Source of the DNA: an uncultured Rivibacter sp.
GTDB taxonomy: Bacteria > Pseudomonadota > Gammaproteobacteria > Burkholderiales > Burkholderiaceae
Direction of reading: 5' to 3'
Length of the DNA: 26,487 nt
Assembly: GCA_946481025.1 (NCBI GenBank)
Contig: CAMLNA010000052.1
Span: 1-26,487 of the forward strand
The notes beneath the pieces were generated by a model. It ran no database searches and had not been told where the DNA came from. It was given only the letters and a program-made list of their open reading frames with translations. Shown here in pieces: positions 16,101 to 22,399 of the stretch; position 1 is the stretch's first letter, and each line of letters starts with the position of its first letter. Position numbers and translations under genes: made by a program.

Positions 16101-16629
16101 CCGGCGAGCCCATCGGAAAGAGGTCGATGAGGCCGCCGCGCACCGCGTATTCGCCCGGCGAGACCACCTGGCTCACATGCTGGTAGCCGGCCAGCGTGAG
16201 CTGGGCCTTGAGCGCTGCTTCGTCGAGCTTCTGCTTCTGCTTGAAGTTGAAGGTGTAGGCCGCCAGGAACGACGGCGGCGCGAGGCGGGTGAGGGCGGTG
16301 GTGGCCGGCAGCAGCACGACATCGACTTCGCCCTGGCGGATGCGCCACAGCGTGGCCAGCCGCTCCGAGATCAGGTCCTGGTGGGGCGAGAAGGTGTCGT
16401 AGGGCAGCGTCTCCCAGTCGGGGAACACGGCCACCCGCAGTTTCGGCCCGAAAAACGCCAGCTCGTCCTGCAACCGCTGTGTGTCGGCCGGCTCCGCGGT
16501 CACGATGGCGGTGAGCTGCTGCTCGGCAGCACGTGCCTGCGCGAAGCGCGCCAGCAAGAGAGCATCGGCCGAGCCGATCGGGCGGGGCAGCGTGAAGCGC
16601 TTGCCGGGGGCGATGTGGGGCAACTGCAT
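13198..16629 (-). CDS. mfd: transcription-repair coupling factor Mfd
   Basis: The 1143-residue ATP-dependent translocase removes RNA polymerase stalled at DNA lesions and recruits UvrA. The order is as expected. A UvrB-like N-terminal region begins after QLPHIAPGKRF. The RNA-polymerase-interacting Tudor-like domain contains KVGDPVVHANHGIGRYVGL. The helicase core has Walker A GDVGFGKT (622-629), DEEH (723-726) and TATPIPRTL. Motif V/VI is FGLAQLHQLRGRVGRS, and the C-terminal autoinhibitory domain contains PYGVVKIDAAPHIINITF. Length matches the family. ATG 16629 is chosen because the protein homology starts there. It is divergent from ispD with an 88-base gap. Its 3' end is only 6 bases from the opposing nucleotidyltransferase gene. 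Confidence 0.97.
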   Translation of the reverse strand: MQLPHIAPGKRFTLPRPIGSADALLLARFAQARAAEQQLTAIVTAEPADTQRLQDELAFFGPKLRVAVFPDWETLPYDTFSPHQDLISERLATLWRIRQGEVDVVLLPATTALTRLAPPSFLAAYTFNFKQKQKLDEAALKAQLTLAGYQHVSQVVSPGEYAVRGGLIDLFPMGSPVPYRVDLFGDEVDSIRTFDPDSQRSLYPVPEVRLLPGREFPMDEAARAAFRARWREKMEGDPTKARLYKDIGTGIATAGIEYYLPLFFDETATIFSYFGERAVIALHGEIDEALRRFWADTRERHKFLQHDPERPVLAPEDIYLRPEDFFTLCNAHAQLAVRGSEAVEWARPLPDLAVERGAQEPLRKLDRHLQATEHRVLLVAESAGRRESLLELLRDHKIEPPTVESLDAFLKSDHRYAITVAPFAGGFFWTEEGVQLVTETELFDAAPTTRRRRKQEATSDVDALIKDLSELKVGDPVVHANHGIGRYVGLINIDIGDGPSEFLHLEYGDKATLYVPVAQLHLISRYTGVSAEEAPLHKLGSNQWDKARRKAAEQVRDTAAELLNLYARRAAREGFAFRFSAQDYEAFAASFGFEETPDQNAAIHAVIQDMISPKPMDRLVCGDVGFGKTEVALRAAFVAVTGGKQVALLAPTTLLAEQHYQNIADRFAQWPVKVAEMSRFRSAKEVKAAQDGIADGSIDIVVGTHKLLSPDTKFKNLGLLIIDEEHRFGVRHKEAMKALRAEVDVLTLTATPIPRTLGMALEGLRDLSVIATAPQRRLAIKTFVRSETSGTIREAVLRELKRGGQVYFLHNEVETIENRRQKLEELLPEARIAVAHGQMPERELERVMREFVGQKHNLLLCSTIIETGIDVPTANTIVMSRADKFGLAQLHQLRGRVGRSHHQAYAYLLVPDVEGLTKQAAQRLEAIQNMEELGSGFYLAMHDLEIRGAGEVLGENQSGNMMEVGFQLYNEMLSQAVRDLKAGREPDLLNPVNSATEINLHAPALLPDSYCGDVHTRLSLYKRLATTDKLDKIDAMLEEIVDRFGKLPPQAQTLFDTHRLRVLARPYGVVKIDAAPHIINITFRPKAPVDPMRIIELVQKNRHIKLAGNDKLRIDKSTPEAKDRAQFVRDVLRSLGNPVDQPA

Positions 16630-16717
16630 GGAGTGATGAAGCGGCGGCACAAATACAGAGCGCCCCGCGGCGCATGCCGAGGGGCGTGTGAGTGGGGCCA
16701 ATTCTAGAATCGCGGCG
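16630..16717. promoter_or_regulatory. divergent promoter region mfd / ispD
   Basis: The 10-bp palindrome ATTCTAGAAT (16701-16710) presents a TAGAAT -10 box on both strands. For ispD it ends seven bases before the ATG, so the transcript would be essentially leaderless. For mfd it would give a leader of about 65 bases. That leader contains an imperfect inverted repeat (16661-16686; CGCCCC at one end, GGGGCG at the other, a GGC/GCC inner stem) that could fold. Confidence 0.5.
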
Positions 16718-17470
16718 ATGACCCCTCATGACACTGCGCCGAGCTTCACCATCGGCACCCCGCCGCGCTGCTTTGCCCTCGTGCCCTGTGCCGGCGTGGG
16801 CCAGCGTGCCGGCACGAACGGACCCAAGCAGTACCACCCGGTGGCCGGCCGCGCCGTCGTGGCACACACGCTGGCGGCCTTGGCGAAGGTGGCGAGGCTC
16901 GAAGCCACCCTGGTGGTGCTGTCGCCCGACGATGCGCAGTTCGAGCGGCACGTGAGCGGCTTTGCCGGCGAATGGGTGGCACGCTCGGGCGGCGGCACCC
17001 GCGCCGAGACGGTCGCCAACGGCCTGGACGAACTGCTCGCCCGCGGCGCGCAGCCGCACGACTGGGTGCTGGTGCACGACGCCGCGCGTTGCCTCGTCCG
17101 GCCCGAATGGGTCGACCGCCTGATCGATGCATGCATCGACGACGAGGTGGGCGGCCTGCTGGCGCTGCCGCTGCCCGACACCCTGAAGCATGAAAGCGCC
17201 GGCCGGGTGGACCACACGGTGGACCGCACCGGCAAGTGGGCCGCCCAGACGCCGCAGATGTTCCGCATCGGCCTGCTCAAGCCGGCGCTGGCGCATGCGG
17301 GCGAGTCGGTCACCGACGAAGCCAGCGCCGTCGAAGCCCTGGGCCACCGCCCGAAGCTGGTGGTCGGCTCCTACGAAAACTTCAAGCTCACCTGGCCGGC
17401 GGACTTCGAGCTGGCGCAGCGGCTGCTGCGAGACAATCGCGGCATTGTCTCGTTCGGAGGTTGCGCATGA
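16718..17470 (+). CDS. ispD: 2-C-methyl-D-erythritol 4-phosphate cytidylyltransferase IspD
   Basis: The 250-residue enzyme converts methylerythritol phosphate plus CTP to CDP-methylerythritol in the MEP isoprenoid pathway. The CTP-binding loop PCAGVGQRAGTNGPKQY (about 23-39), VHDAAR (119-124), TDEASAVE and the final NFKLT segment are all present. The ATG at 16718 directly follows a TAGAAT box with no ribosome site; GTG 16688 would add ten residues. The conserved family sequence ends near FELAQRLL, and the last ~13 residues (RDNRGIVS...) are encoded by the inverted repeat preceding the next gene. Its stop overlaps the antitoxin start as ATGA, instead of leading directly into ispF. Confidence 0.95.
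   Translation: MTPHDTAPSFTIGTPPRCFALVPCAGVGQRAGTNGPKQYHPVAGRAVVAHTLAALAKVARLEATLVVLSPDDAQFERHVSGFAGEWVARSGGGTRAETVANGLDELLARGAQPHDWVLVHDAARCLVRPEWVDRLIDACIDDEVGGLLALPLPDTLKHESAGRVDHTVDRTGKWAAQTPQMFRIGLLKPALAHAGESVTDEASAVEALGHRPKLVVGSYENFKLTWPADFELAQRLLRDNRGIVSFGGCA
17429..17460 (+). promoter_or_regulatory. inverted repeat (likely operator) and ribosome site before the antitoxin gene
   Basis: Perfect 9-bp arms CGAGACAAT (17429-17437) and ATTGTCTCG (17444-17452) flank CGCGGC, all inside the 3' end of ispD. A GGAGG (17457-17461) follows, spaced five bases from the antitoxin ATG at 17467. GACAAT inside the left arm could act as a -10 box. The element fits an autoregulatory operator for the small toxin-antitoxin pair, or an RNA hairpin that tunes read-through from ispD. 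Confidence 0.5.
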
Positions 17471-17697
17471 CGATCACCATTGCCGAACTGAAGAAGCTCT
17501 CCATCGCGGAACGGATCCAGCTGGCGGAAGACCTGTGGGACAGCGTGGCCGTTGATCAGGCGTCGGAAGCCTATCGACTGACACCAGAGCAGGAAGCCGA
17601 ACTGCAACGGCGCCTTGCCGCGCATGACGTCGCCCCTGAGGCCGTGCCTTGGTCCGAAGTTCGCGACGCGCTGTTTCAGCGCCCAGGCATGGTATGA
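17467..17697 (+). CDS. addiction-module antitoxin (Unstab_antitox family)
   Basis: The 76-residue protein closely follows the putative addiction-module antitoxin family: TIAELKKLSIAERIQLAEDLWDSVA, then [17 protein letters not shown], and a PWSEVRDAL end (quoted in parts). Members neutralise RelE/ParE-type toxins encoded immediately downstream. It starts within an ATGA overlap with the ispD stop and has a strong GGAGG site. The residues after EVRDAL (FQRPGMV) extend beyond the usual family end and overlap the toxin reading frame. Codon use (GATCAG, TCGGAA, TATCGA) is less GC-biased than in ispD and ispF, suggesting acquisition by transfer. Confidence 0.88.
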   Translation: MTITIAELKKLSIAERIQLAEDLWDSVAVDQASEAYRLTPEQEAELQRRLAAHDVAPEAVPWSEVRDALFQRPGMV

Positions 17698-17938
17698 GCA
17701 GCGTTCGCCGGGCCTGGGGTTCGAGTTTGCGAGAGCGCTCGAAACAGCAGTGGATTCGGCTGCTCGATCTCCGGAGTCCTTCAAGGCCGTCCCGTTCAAC
17801 TGTCGCAGGGTTCTCCTTCGACGCTTTCCATACGTTCTGATCTACCGCGCGGTGGAAGAGCATCTACTGGTGATCGCGGTGTTTCACCACCGCAGAGCAC
17901 CGCAAGCCTGGCAGGCCAGAACCCAAAAGACACCATGA
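17615..17938 (+). CDS. RelE/ParE-superfamily toxin, N-terminus uncertain
   Basis: The core from [19 protein letters not shown] through [43 protein letters not shown] is a typical ParE/RelE toxin (quoted in parts). These act on gyrase or ribosome-bound mRNA. The first ~25 residues of the longest frame (from ATG 17615) overlap the antitoxin gene by 83 bases and do not resemble the usual first beta strand. The true start may be a non-ATG codon nearer 17670, or the 5' end may have been lost by a small deletion. Its stop overlaps the ispF ATG (17935-17938). The conserved toxin C-terminus is intact (FHHRR). Whether it is active is open. Confidence 0.7.
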   Translation: MPRMTSPLRPCLGPKFATRCFSAQAWYEQRSPGLGFEFARALETAVDSAARSPESFKAVPFNCRRVLLRRFPYVLIYRAVEEHLLVIAVFHHRRAPQAWQARTQKTP

Positions 17939-18426
17939 CGCCCATCCCCCCCATCCGCATCGGCGAAGGCTGGGACACCCATGCCCTCGTCACCGGCCGG
18001 CCGCTGATCCTGGGCGGCATCACCATCCCGCACACCCACGGCCTGCTGGGCCACTCCGATGCCGACGCGCTGCTGCATGCGATCACCGACGCACTGCTCG
18101 GCGCGGCGAGCCTCGGCGACATCGGCAAGCACTTTCCCGATACCGATCCCCGCTTCAAGGGTGCCGACTCCGCGGTGCTGCTCGCCGAGGCGGCCCGGTC
18201 CGTGCGCGAGGCCGGCTGGCAGATCGGCAACGTGGACTCGACCATCGTGGCCCAGGCGCCCAAGATGGCGCCGCACATCGGCGCCATGCGCGAGCGCATC
18301 GCAGCCGTGCTGGGGCTCGCGGCCGATCAGGTGAACGTGAAGGCCAAGACGGCCGAGAAGATGGGGCCGGTGGGCGAAGGCCGCGCCATCGAGACGCGGG
18401 CCGTGTGCCTGCTGTTCAAGGCCTGA
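17935..18426 (+). CDS. ispF: 2-C-methyl-D-erythritol 2,4-cyclodiphosphate synthase IspF
   Basis: The 163-residue homotrimeric zinc enzyme cyclises CDP-methylerythritol 2-phosphate, releasing CMP, in the MEP pathway. The metal-binding DTH (in [19 protein letters not shown]) and the [17 protein letters not shown] segment supply the zinc ligands. FPDTDP and the C-terminal [12 protein letters not shown] loop complete the family pattern. The GEGWDTH version differs slightly from the commoner GxGxDxHA wording but keeps D and H. The start is fused to the toxin stop as ATGA, and there is no independent ribosome site, so its expression depends on read-through of the inserted toxin-antitoxin pair. Confidence 0.95.
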   Translation: MTPIPPIRIGEGWDTHALVTGRPLILGGITIPHTHGLLGHSDADALLHAITDALLGAASLGDIGKHFPDTDPRFKGADSAVLLAEAARSVREAGWQIGNVDSTIVAQAPKMAPHIGAMRERIAAVLGLAADQVNVKAKTAEKMGPVGEGRAIETRAVCLLFKA

Positions 18427-18436
18427 AGGCTCGCAC

Positions 18437-19393
18437 TCAGCGCCGCGGCTTGATGGGTCGCAGCAGCCCGCGGGCACGCTGGGCCTTCACCGGCACCGGC
18501 GCCATGGCGGCGCTGCCGCCGCCGTCTTCGACGGTGGACTCCGACACCGCCTCCACCTCCGCCGCCGCGGCCTTGAGGCCCTCGGTGTAGCGCGGCGGCC
18601 AGTCCTTCAGCGTGGAACGGCGCAGCAGCGCCAGGCCGGGGCCGGGGTTGAAGGTGCGCTCCAGCACGTGCGTCACCAGGCGCTTGTTGACCCGCTCGGT
18701 GATCACGAGCGTGGAGCAGCGGGTGCCGTAGCGCTGGTCGGGCGTGCGGATGAAGGCGGCCGACAGGTACCGCTCGAGTTCGAGCGGGATGCCGGTTCCA
18801 GGCAGCTCGGCATCGGCGGCCAGCGTGCGGTCGGCCAATGCGGCGAACAGCCGGTCGGCCAGCGCGTCCACCGAGTCACTGACCTCCACCGCGGCCTGCA
18901 GCCGGTTCTTGAGCGCGGTGACCTTGGGCCAGGGCGTGTCGAGCGCGCCATTCGACAGGCCGTACACGCCGCGCTCCAGCCGCACCGGCAGGCCGTGCGC
19001 GTTGCTCGCCCAGAAGCACTCGCCGCGCGCGAAATCGGCGGCGATGAGATTGAAGCCGTTGTAGCCGGACAGCGCCGTGCGCATCCAGAACTTGTCCATC
19101 GCCACGTCGCCGCGCAGCCACGTCGGCACGATGGCGCCGCGCGAGGGGGCCTTGGGGTCGTTGTTGGCCGGGTTGCGCACGTTGGTCAGCAGCGCGAGCC
19201 GGCCGGCCGCGGTGAGGCCCAGCCAGGTGCCGCCGGATTCGAGGTCGCGACCGCTCAGCACCTCGGGCAGGCCGGGCTCCTGCGACCACCAGGCCAGGCG
19301 GGCCGCGGGCCGGGCGAAGAATTCGTCGCGATTGGCCGCAATCACCAGCGGGAACCGCCGGTGCTGGTCGATCGCCAGGGCCACTAGGCACAT
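18437..19393 (-). CDS. NRDE-domain protein (TANGO2 family)
   Basis: The 318-residue product starts MCLVALA and continues with LVIAANRDEFFARP, the NRDE motif that names the family, then WLGLTAAGRLALLTNVR. The Cys2 directly after Met suggests an N-terminal-nucleophile-like fold. The biochemical role of the family is unsettled; eukaryotic TANGO2 has been linked to heme or lipid handling. The C-terminal ~35 residues are low-complexity and basic. The start overlaps the upstream DUF4936-like gene by ten bases, implying coupling, and the stop lies 10 bases from the convergent ispF stop. Confidence 0.85.
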   Translation of the reverse strand: MCLVALAIDQHRRFPLVIAANRDEFFARPAARLAWWSQEPGLPEVLSGRDLESGGTWLGLTAAGRLALLTNVRNPANNDPKAPSRGAIVPTWLRGDVAMDKFWMRTALSGYNGFNLIAADFARGECFWASNAHGLPVRLERGVYGLSNGALDTPWPKVTALKNRLQAAVEVSDSVDALADRLFAALADRTLAADAELPGTGIPLELERYLSAAFIRTPDQRYGTRCSTLVITERVNKRLVTHVLERTFNPGPGLALLRRSTLKDWPPRYTEGLKAAAAEVEAVSESTVEDGGGSAAMAPVPVKAQRARGLLRPIKPRR

Positions 19394-19677
19394 GGAACAA
19401 AAACCTCGCAGTGTCGAGGTCCGCTAATGTATGCCGCCCAGGCCGAGGCGGCTTGCGCGATCTCGTGTTCGAGTGCGGAATTCACACCCAGGCCGGGCAG
19501 GGCGTAGGTTTCCATCCACGTCTGCAGCCCATCGGCCGCCGCGTCCGGCCGCCGCAGCAGCCGGGCCTGCAGCCCGGCGTGGCGCTCGACCAGCCCATGC
19601 TGCATGGCAGCAGCGGCCTGCAGCGCCGCGCCTTCGTCGCCCGGGTTCACGCGGTAGTAGATGTAGAGCTCGCGCAA
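19384..19677 (-). CDS. DUF4936-like small protein
   Basis: A 97-residue frame begins RELYIYYRVNPGDEGAAL and ends with an LEHEIAQAASAWAAYISGPRHCEVF stretch (in parts), the pattern of the DUF4936 family of short ferredoxin-like-fold proteins found in betaproteobacteria. There is no ATG. A TTG at 19677 preceded by GGAGG (19682-19686) is the best start. It lies 32 bases downstream of the ygfZ stop and overlaps the NRDE gene start by ten bases, so ygfZ, this gene and the NRDE gene probably form one operon. Function is unknown; WMETY and PGLGVN are the conserved middle. Confidence 0.75.
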   Translation of the reverse strand: MRELYIYYRVNPGDEGAALQAAAAMQHGLVERHAGLQARLLRRPDAAADGLQTWMETYALPGLGVNSALEHEIAQAASAWAAYISGPRHCEVFVPCA

Positions 19678-19709
19678 GGCGCCTCCGGGGCCTCGGGTCG
19701 CAAGGGGCG

Positions 19710-20675
19710 TCAGGCCGCCGCGGTGGTGTCCACCGGCACGCTGTAGGGCAGCCGGCCCACGCTCAGCGCCGGCCCTTCCGCGCCGCGCAGGTGCAGGCTG
19801 CCCGCCTCCAGCGCCGTGAGCTTGAGCTCGACGATGGCGCTGTAGCCGCCCAGCGGATGAGGGGCCGCCTGCGCCACCAGCCCGGCGGGCTGGCCGGGGT
19901 CGTTGCTGGCGAAGACCTCCATGCCCGCTGCCAGTTCTTCGGCCGCGTGCACGATGGCCGCACGACGCTTGATGGTGCCGCGGTACTGGCTGCGCGCGAC
20001 GATCTCCTGGCCGGGGTAGCAGCCCTTCTTGAAATCGACGCCGCCGACCAGTTCGTAGTTGAGCATCTGCGGCACGAACTGCTCGACCGTCGCCGGGTTG
20101 ATGCCGGCCACTCCGCTCATCACCTCGAGCCATTGCCATCGATCGAGCGGCAGTGGGCCCAGCGCGGACTCCACCGTTGCGGCGGCCGTGGTCGGGCCCA
20201 CCCAGACGAAGCGCCGCTGCAGGCGCCCGTCCGGCAGCGCTGCGTCGGGCAGGCGAACGATGCTGGCTTCGGCCGCGTCGCTCTTGCCCCACACCGGCAG
20301 CTGCGCGGCGTCGCCCAGCCAGGCTTCCGCCTGGGGGCCGGTCAGGCCGACCGCCGCGAGCTCGCCGCGGGCGTCGGTGAGGCGGGCCTTGGCGCGCAGC
20401 ACGAACATCGAGAGCCGCTTCAACGCGGCGGGCAGCACCTGGGCGTCGCAAGCCATCCAGAGCTCGGACGGGCTGCGCTTGAACGCCACGAAGCTCGCCA
20501 GCATGCGCCCCTTGGGTGAGCAGTACGCGGCCAGCCGGGCCTGGGACAGGCCGAGCAGCGCGAAGTCGTTGCTGAGCTGGCCGTGCAGGAAGGCCGCCGC
20601 GTCATCGCCCTGGGCGCGCACCATGCCCCAGTGCGAAAGGCGCACTGCGCCGTCGAGGATCAGGGGGGGATTCAT
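19710..20675 (-). CDS. ygfZ: folate-binding protein YgfZ (Fe-S cluster assembly/repair, GcvT-like)
   Basis: The 321-residue protein is a GcvT-related tetrahydrofolate-binding factor that assists assembly or repair of Fe-S enzymes such as MiaB. The signature K-G-C-Y-x-G-Q-E appears as KKGCYPGQEIVAR with the essential cysteine. FLHGQLSNDFALL and YCSPKGRMLASF mark the N-terminal folate-binding part. The ATG at 20675 is favoured; ATG 20684 would add three residues. No ribosome site is visible, and a GATAAT box lies seven bases before the ATG, so the mRNA may be leaderless. It is divergent from mltG. Confidence 0.93.
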   Translation of the reverse strand: MNPPLILDGAVRLSHWGMVRAQGDDAAAFLHGQLSNDFALLGLSQARLAAYCSPKGRMLASFVAFKRSPSELWMACDAQVLPAALKRLSMFVLRAKARLTDARGELAAVGLTGPQAEAWLGDAAQLPVWGKSDAAEASIVRLPDAALPDGRLQRRFVWVGPTTAAATVESALGPLPLDRWQWLEVMSGVAGINPATVEQFVPQMLNYELVGGVDFKKGCYPGQEIVARSQYRGTIKRRAAIVHAAEELAAGMEVFASNDPGQPAGLVAQAAPHPLGGYSAIVELKLTALEAGSLHLRGAEGPALSVGRLPYSVPVDTTAAA

Positions 20676-20723
20676 GGGGCTCATTATCATCAGGCCCCAT
20701 CCGTCCCGTTCAAGAAGAGGGCA
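20674..20723. promoter_or_regulatory. compact divergent promoter region ygfZ / mltG
   Basis: The 48 bases between the two starts hold a single AT-rich core, ATTATCAT (20683-20690). On the minus strand it gives GATAAT with a TTGAAC -35-like box 19 bases upstream (20708-20713). On the plus strand it gives TATCAT. Seven-base inverted arms ATGGGGC (20674-20680) and GCCCCAT (20694-20700) surround the core. Opposing promoters sharing one core suggests mutual interference or a common regulator. Confidence 0.4.
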
Positions 20724-21725
20724 ATGCGCAAAGCATTCATGTCGTTGGTGATCCTGCTGCTGGCGGCCTTCGTGGCCGCGGGCAGCGCCGCATGGTGGTG
20801 GCTCAACCGGCCGCTGCCGCTGGCCACGCCGACCGTCGAGCTGTCCATCGAGCCAGGCGACCTGCCGCGCGACATCGCCCGGGGCTGGGTGGCCGCCGGC
20901 GTGCAGACGCCGGCCCCGCTGCTGTACCACTGGTTCCGGTGGTCCGGCCAGGCCCGCAAGATCCGCGCGGGCAGCTACGAAATCGCCGCGGGCACCACGC
21001 CGCGCATGCTGCTGTTGAAGATGGTGCAAGGCGACGAATCGCTGGCCACGGTGAGGCTGCTCGAGGGCTGGACGTTCCGCCAGTTCCGCGTCGAGCTCGC
21101 GCGCGCCGACGCGCTGAAGCCCACGACCGCCGCCATGAGCGACGCCGAGATCATGGCGGCCCTCGGCCTGCCCGACGTGCACCCCGAAGGGCGCTTCTAT
21201 CCCGACACCTACGCCTACAGCAAGGGCAGCACCGACATCGCCGTGCTGCGCCGTGCGATGCATGCGATGCAGCAGCGCCTGGCCGAGGCCTGGGAGCAGC
21301 GCATGCCCGACACGCCGCTCAAGGCGGCCGACGACGCACTCACACTGGCGTCCATCGTCGAGAAGGAAACCGGCCGGGAGGCCGACCGGGCGCTCGTGGG
21401 GGCGGTGTTCACCAACCGCCTGCGCATCGGCATGCCGCTGCAGACCGACCCGACCGTGATCTACGGGCTGGGCGAACGCTTCGACGGCAACCTGCGCAAG
21501 CGCGACCTGCAGGCCGACGGGCCCTACAACACCTACCTGCGGCCCGGCCTGCCGCCCACACCGATCTCGATGCCGGGCAAGGCGTCGCTGCTGGCCGCGG
21601 TGCGGCCGGCGCCCAGCAAGGCGCTGTACTTCGTGGCACGCGGCGACGGCAGCAGCGAATTCAGCGAAACGCTCGATGCCCATAATCGCGCGGTGAACAA
21701 GTACCAGCGAGGGCAGGGCAAGTGA
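20724..21725 (+). CDS. mltG: endolytic murein transglycosylase MltG
   Basis: The 333-residue inner-membrane protein cleaves nascent peptidoglycan strands and sets glycan chain length. An N-terminal membrane anchor (residues ~6-27) is followed by a LysM-like periplasmic region ([17 protein letters not shown]). The YceG catalytic domain follows with SIVEKETGR (EKET at 213-216) and [12 protein letters not shown]. The ending [18 protein letters not shown] is typical. An AGAGG site precedes the ATG at 20724. Its stop overlaps the tmk start by four bases (GTGA), beginning the tightly packed mltG-tmk-holB-pilZ unit. Confidence 0.95.
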   Translation: MRKAFMSLVILLLAAFVAAGSAAWWWLNRPLPLATPTVELSIEPGDLPRDIARGWVAAGVQTPAPLLYHWFRWSGQARKIRAGSYEIAAGTTPRMLLLKMVQGDESLATVRLLEGWTFRQFRVELARADALKPTTAAMSDAEIMAALGLPDVHPEGRFYPDTYAYSKGSTDIAVLRRAMHAMQQRLAEAWEQRMPDTPLKAADDALTLASIVEKETGREADRALVGAVFTNRLRIGMPLQTDPTVIYGLGERFDGNLRKRDLQADGPYNTYLRPGLPPTPISMPGKASLLAAVRPAPSKALYFVARGDGSSEFSETLDAHNRAVNKYQRGQGK

Positions 21726-22399
21726 GCGACGCAACGCACGGTGCACGGGCCCCCCGCTCGCAGCACCCGGCGAGCGGGGTGTCCCGATTCGTCAGCTTCG
21801 AGGGCATCGACGGCGCCGGCAAATCGACCCACATCGACGCGGTGGCGCAGCGCTGGCAGCGCGCCGGCCTCGAAGTGGTGCGCACGCGCGAGCCGGGCGG
21901 CACGCCGCTGGCCGAGCGTCTGCGCGAGATGGTGCTGCACGAGCCGATGGACCCGCTGACCGAAGCGCTGCTGATCTTCGCGGCCCGCCGCGACCACCTG
22001 CAGCAGGTCATCGAGCCGGCGCTGGCTCGGGGCGCGGTGGTGCTGTGCGACCGCTTCACCGACGCCACCTTCGCCTACCAGGGCCATGGCCGCGGCTTCG
22101 ATCTCGAGGTGCTGGCCGTGCTCGAGCGCTGGGTGCAGCAGGGCCCGTCGGGCCTGCGGCAGCCGGACCTCACGCTGTGGTTCGACCTGCCGGCCTCGGT
22201 GGCGGCGCAGCGCCTGGCGCAGGCCCGCACGCCTGATCGTTTCGAGAGCCAGGACGAGGCCTTCTTCCAGCGCGTGATCGAAGGCTACCGGGCCCGCAGC
22301 GAGGCCGAACCGGCGCGGTTTGCCCGCATCGACTCCAGCCAGCCGGTCGACGCCGTCGCAGGCCAGATCGACCGCGTGCTCGCGCAGCGGGGATGGTGA
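21722..22399 (+). CDS. tmk: thymidylate kinase Tmk
   Basis: The 225-residue enzyme phosphorylates dTMP to dTDP. The P-loop [11 protein letters not shown] is at 26-36, followed by [13 protein letters not shown], the [12 protein letters not shown] substrate-binding stretch and the lid region [10 protein letters not shown]. The GTG at 21722 gives an unusual polar 20-residue N-terminal extension. A second GTG at 21779 would start at SRFVSFEG, close to the family norm, and may be the true start, though the first gives the GTGA overlap with mltG. It overlaps holB at its end. Confidence 0.95.
   Translation: MSDATHGARAPRSQHPASGVSRFVSFEGIDGAGKSTHIDAVAQRWQRAGLEVVRTREPGGTPLAERLREMVLHEPMDPLTEALLIFAARRDHLQQVIEPALARGAVVLCDRFTDATFAYQGHGRGFDLEVLAVLERWVQQGPSGLRQPDLTLWFDLPASVAAQRLAQARTPDRFESQDEAFFQRVIEGYRARSEAEPARFARIDSSQPVDAVAGQIDRVLAQRGW

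Noticed and set aside
13321..16707. A 1128-codon open frame on the plus strand antisense to mfd
   Set aside because: It is exactly antisense to a fully recognisable Mfd, with His/Gln/Val-rich low-information sequence. This is a typical GC-rich artefact.
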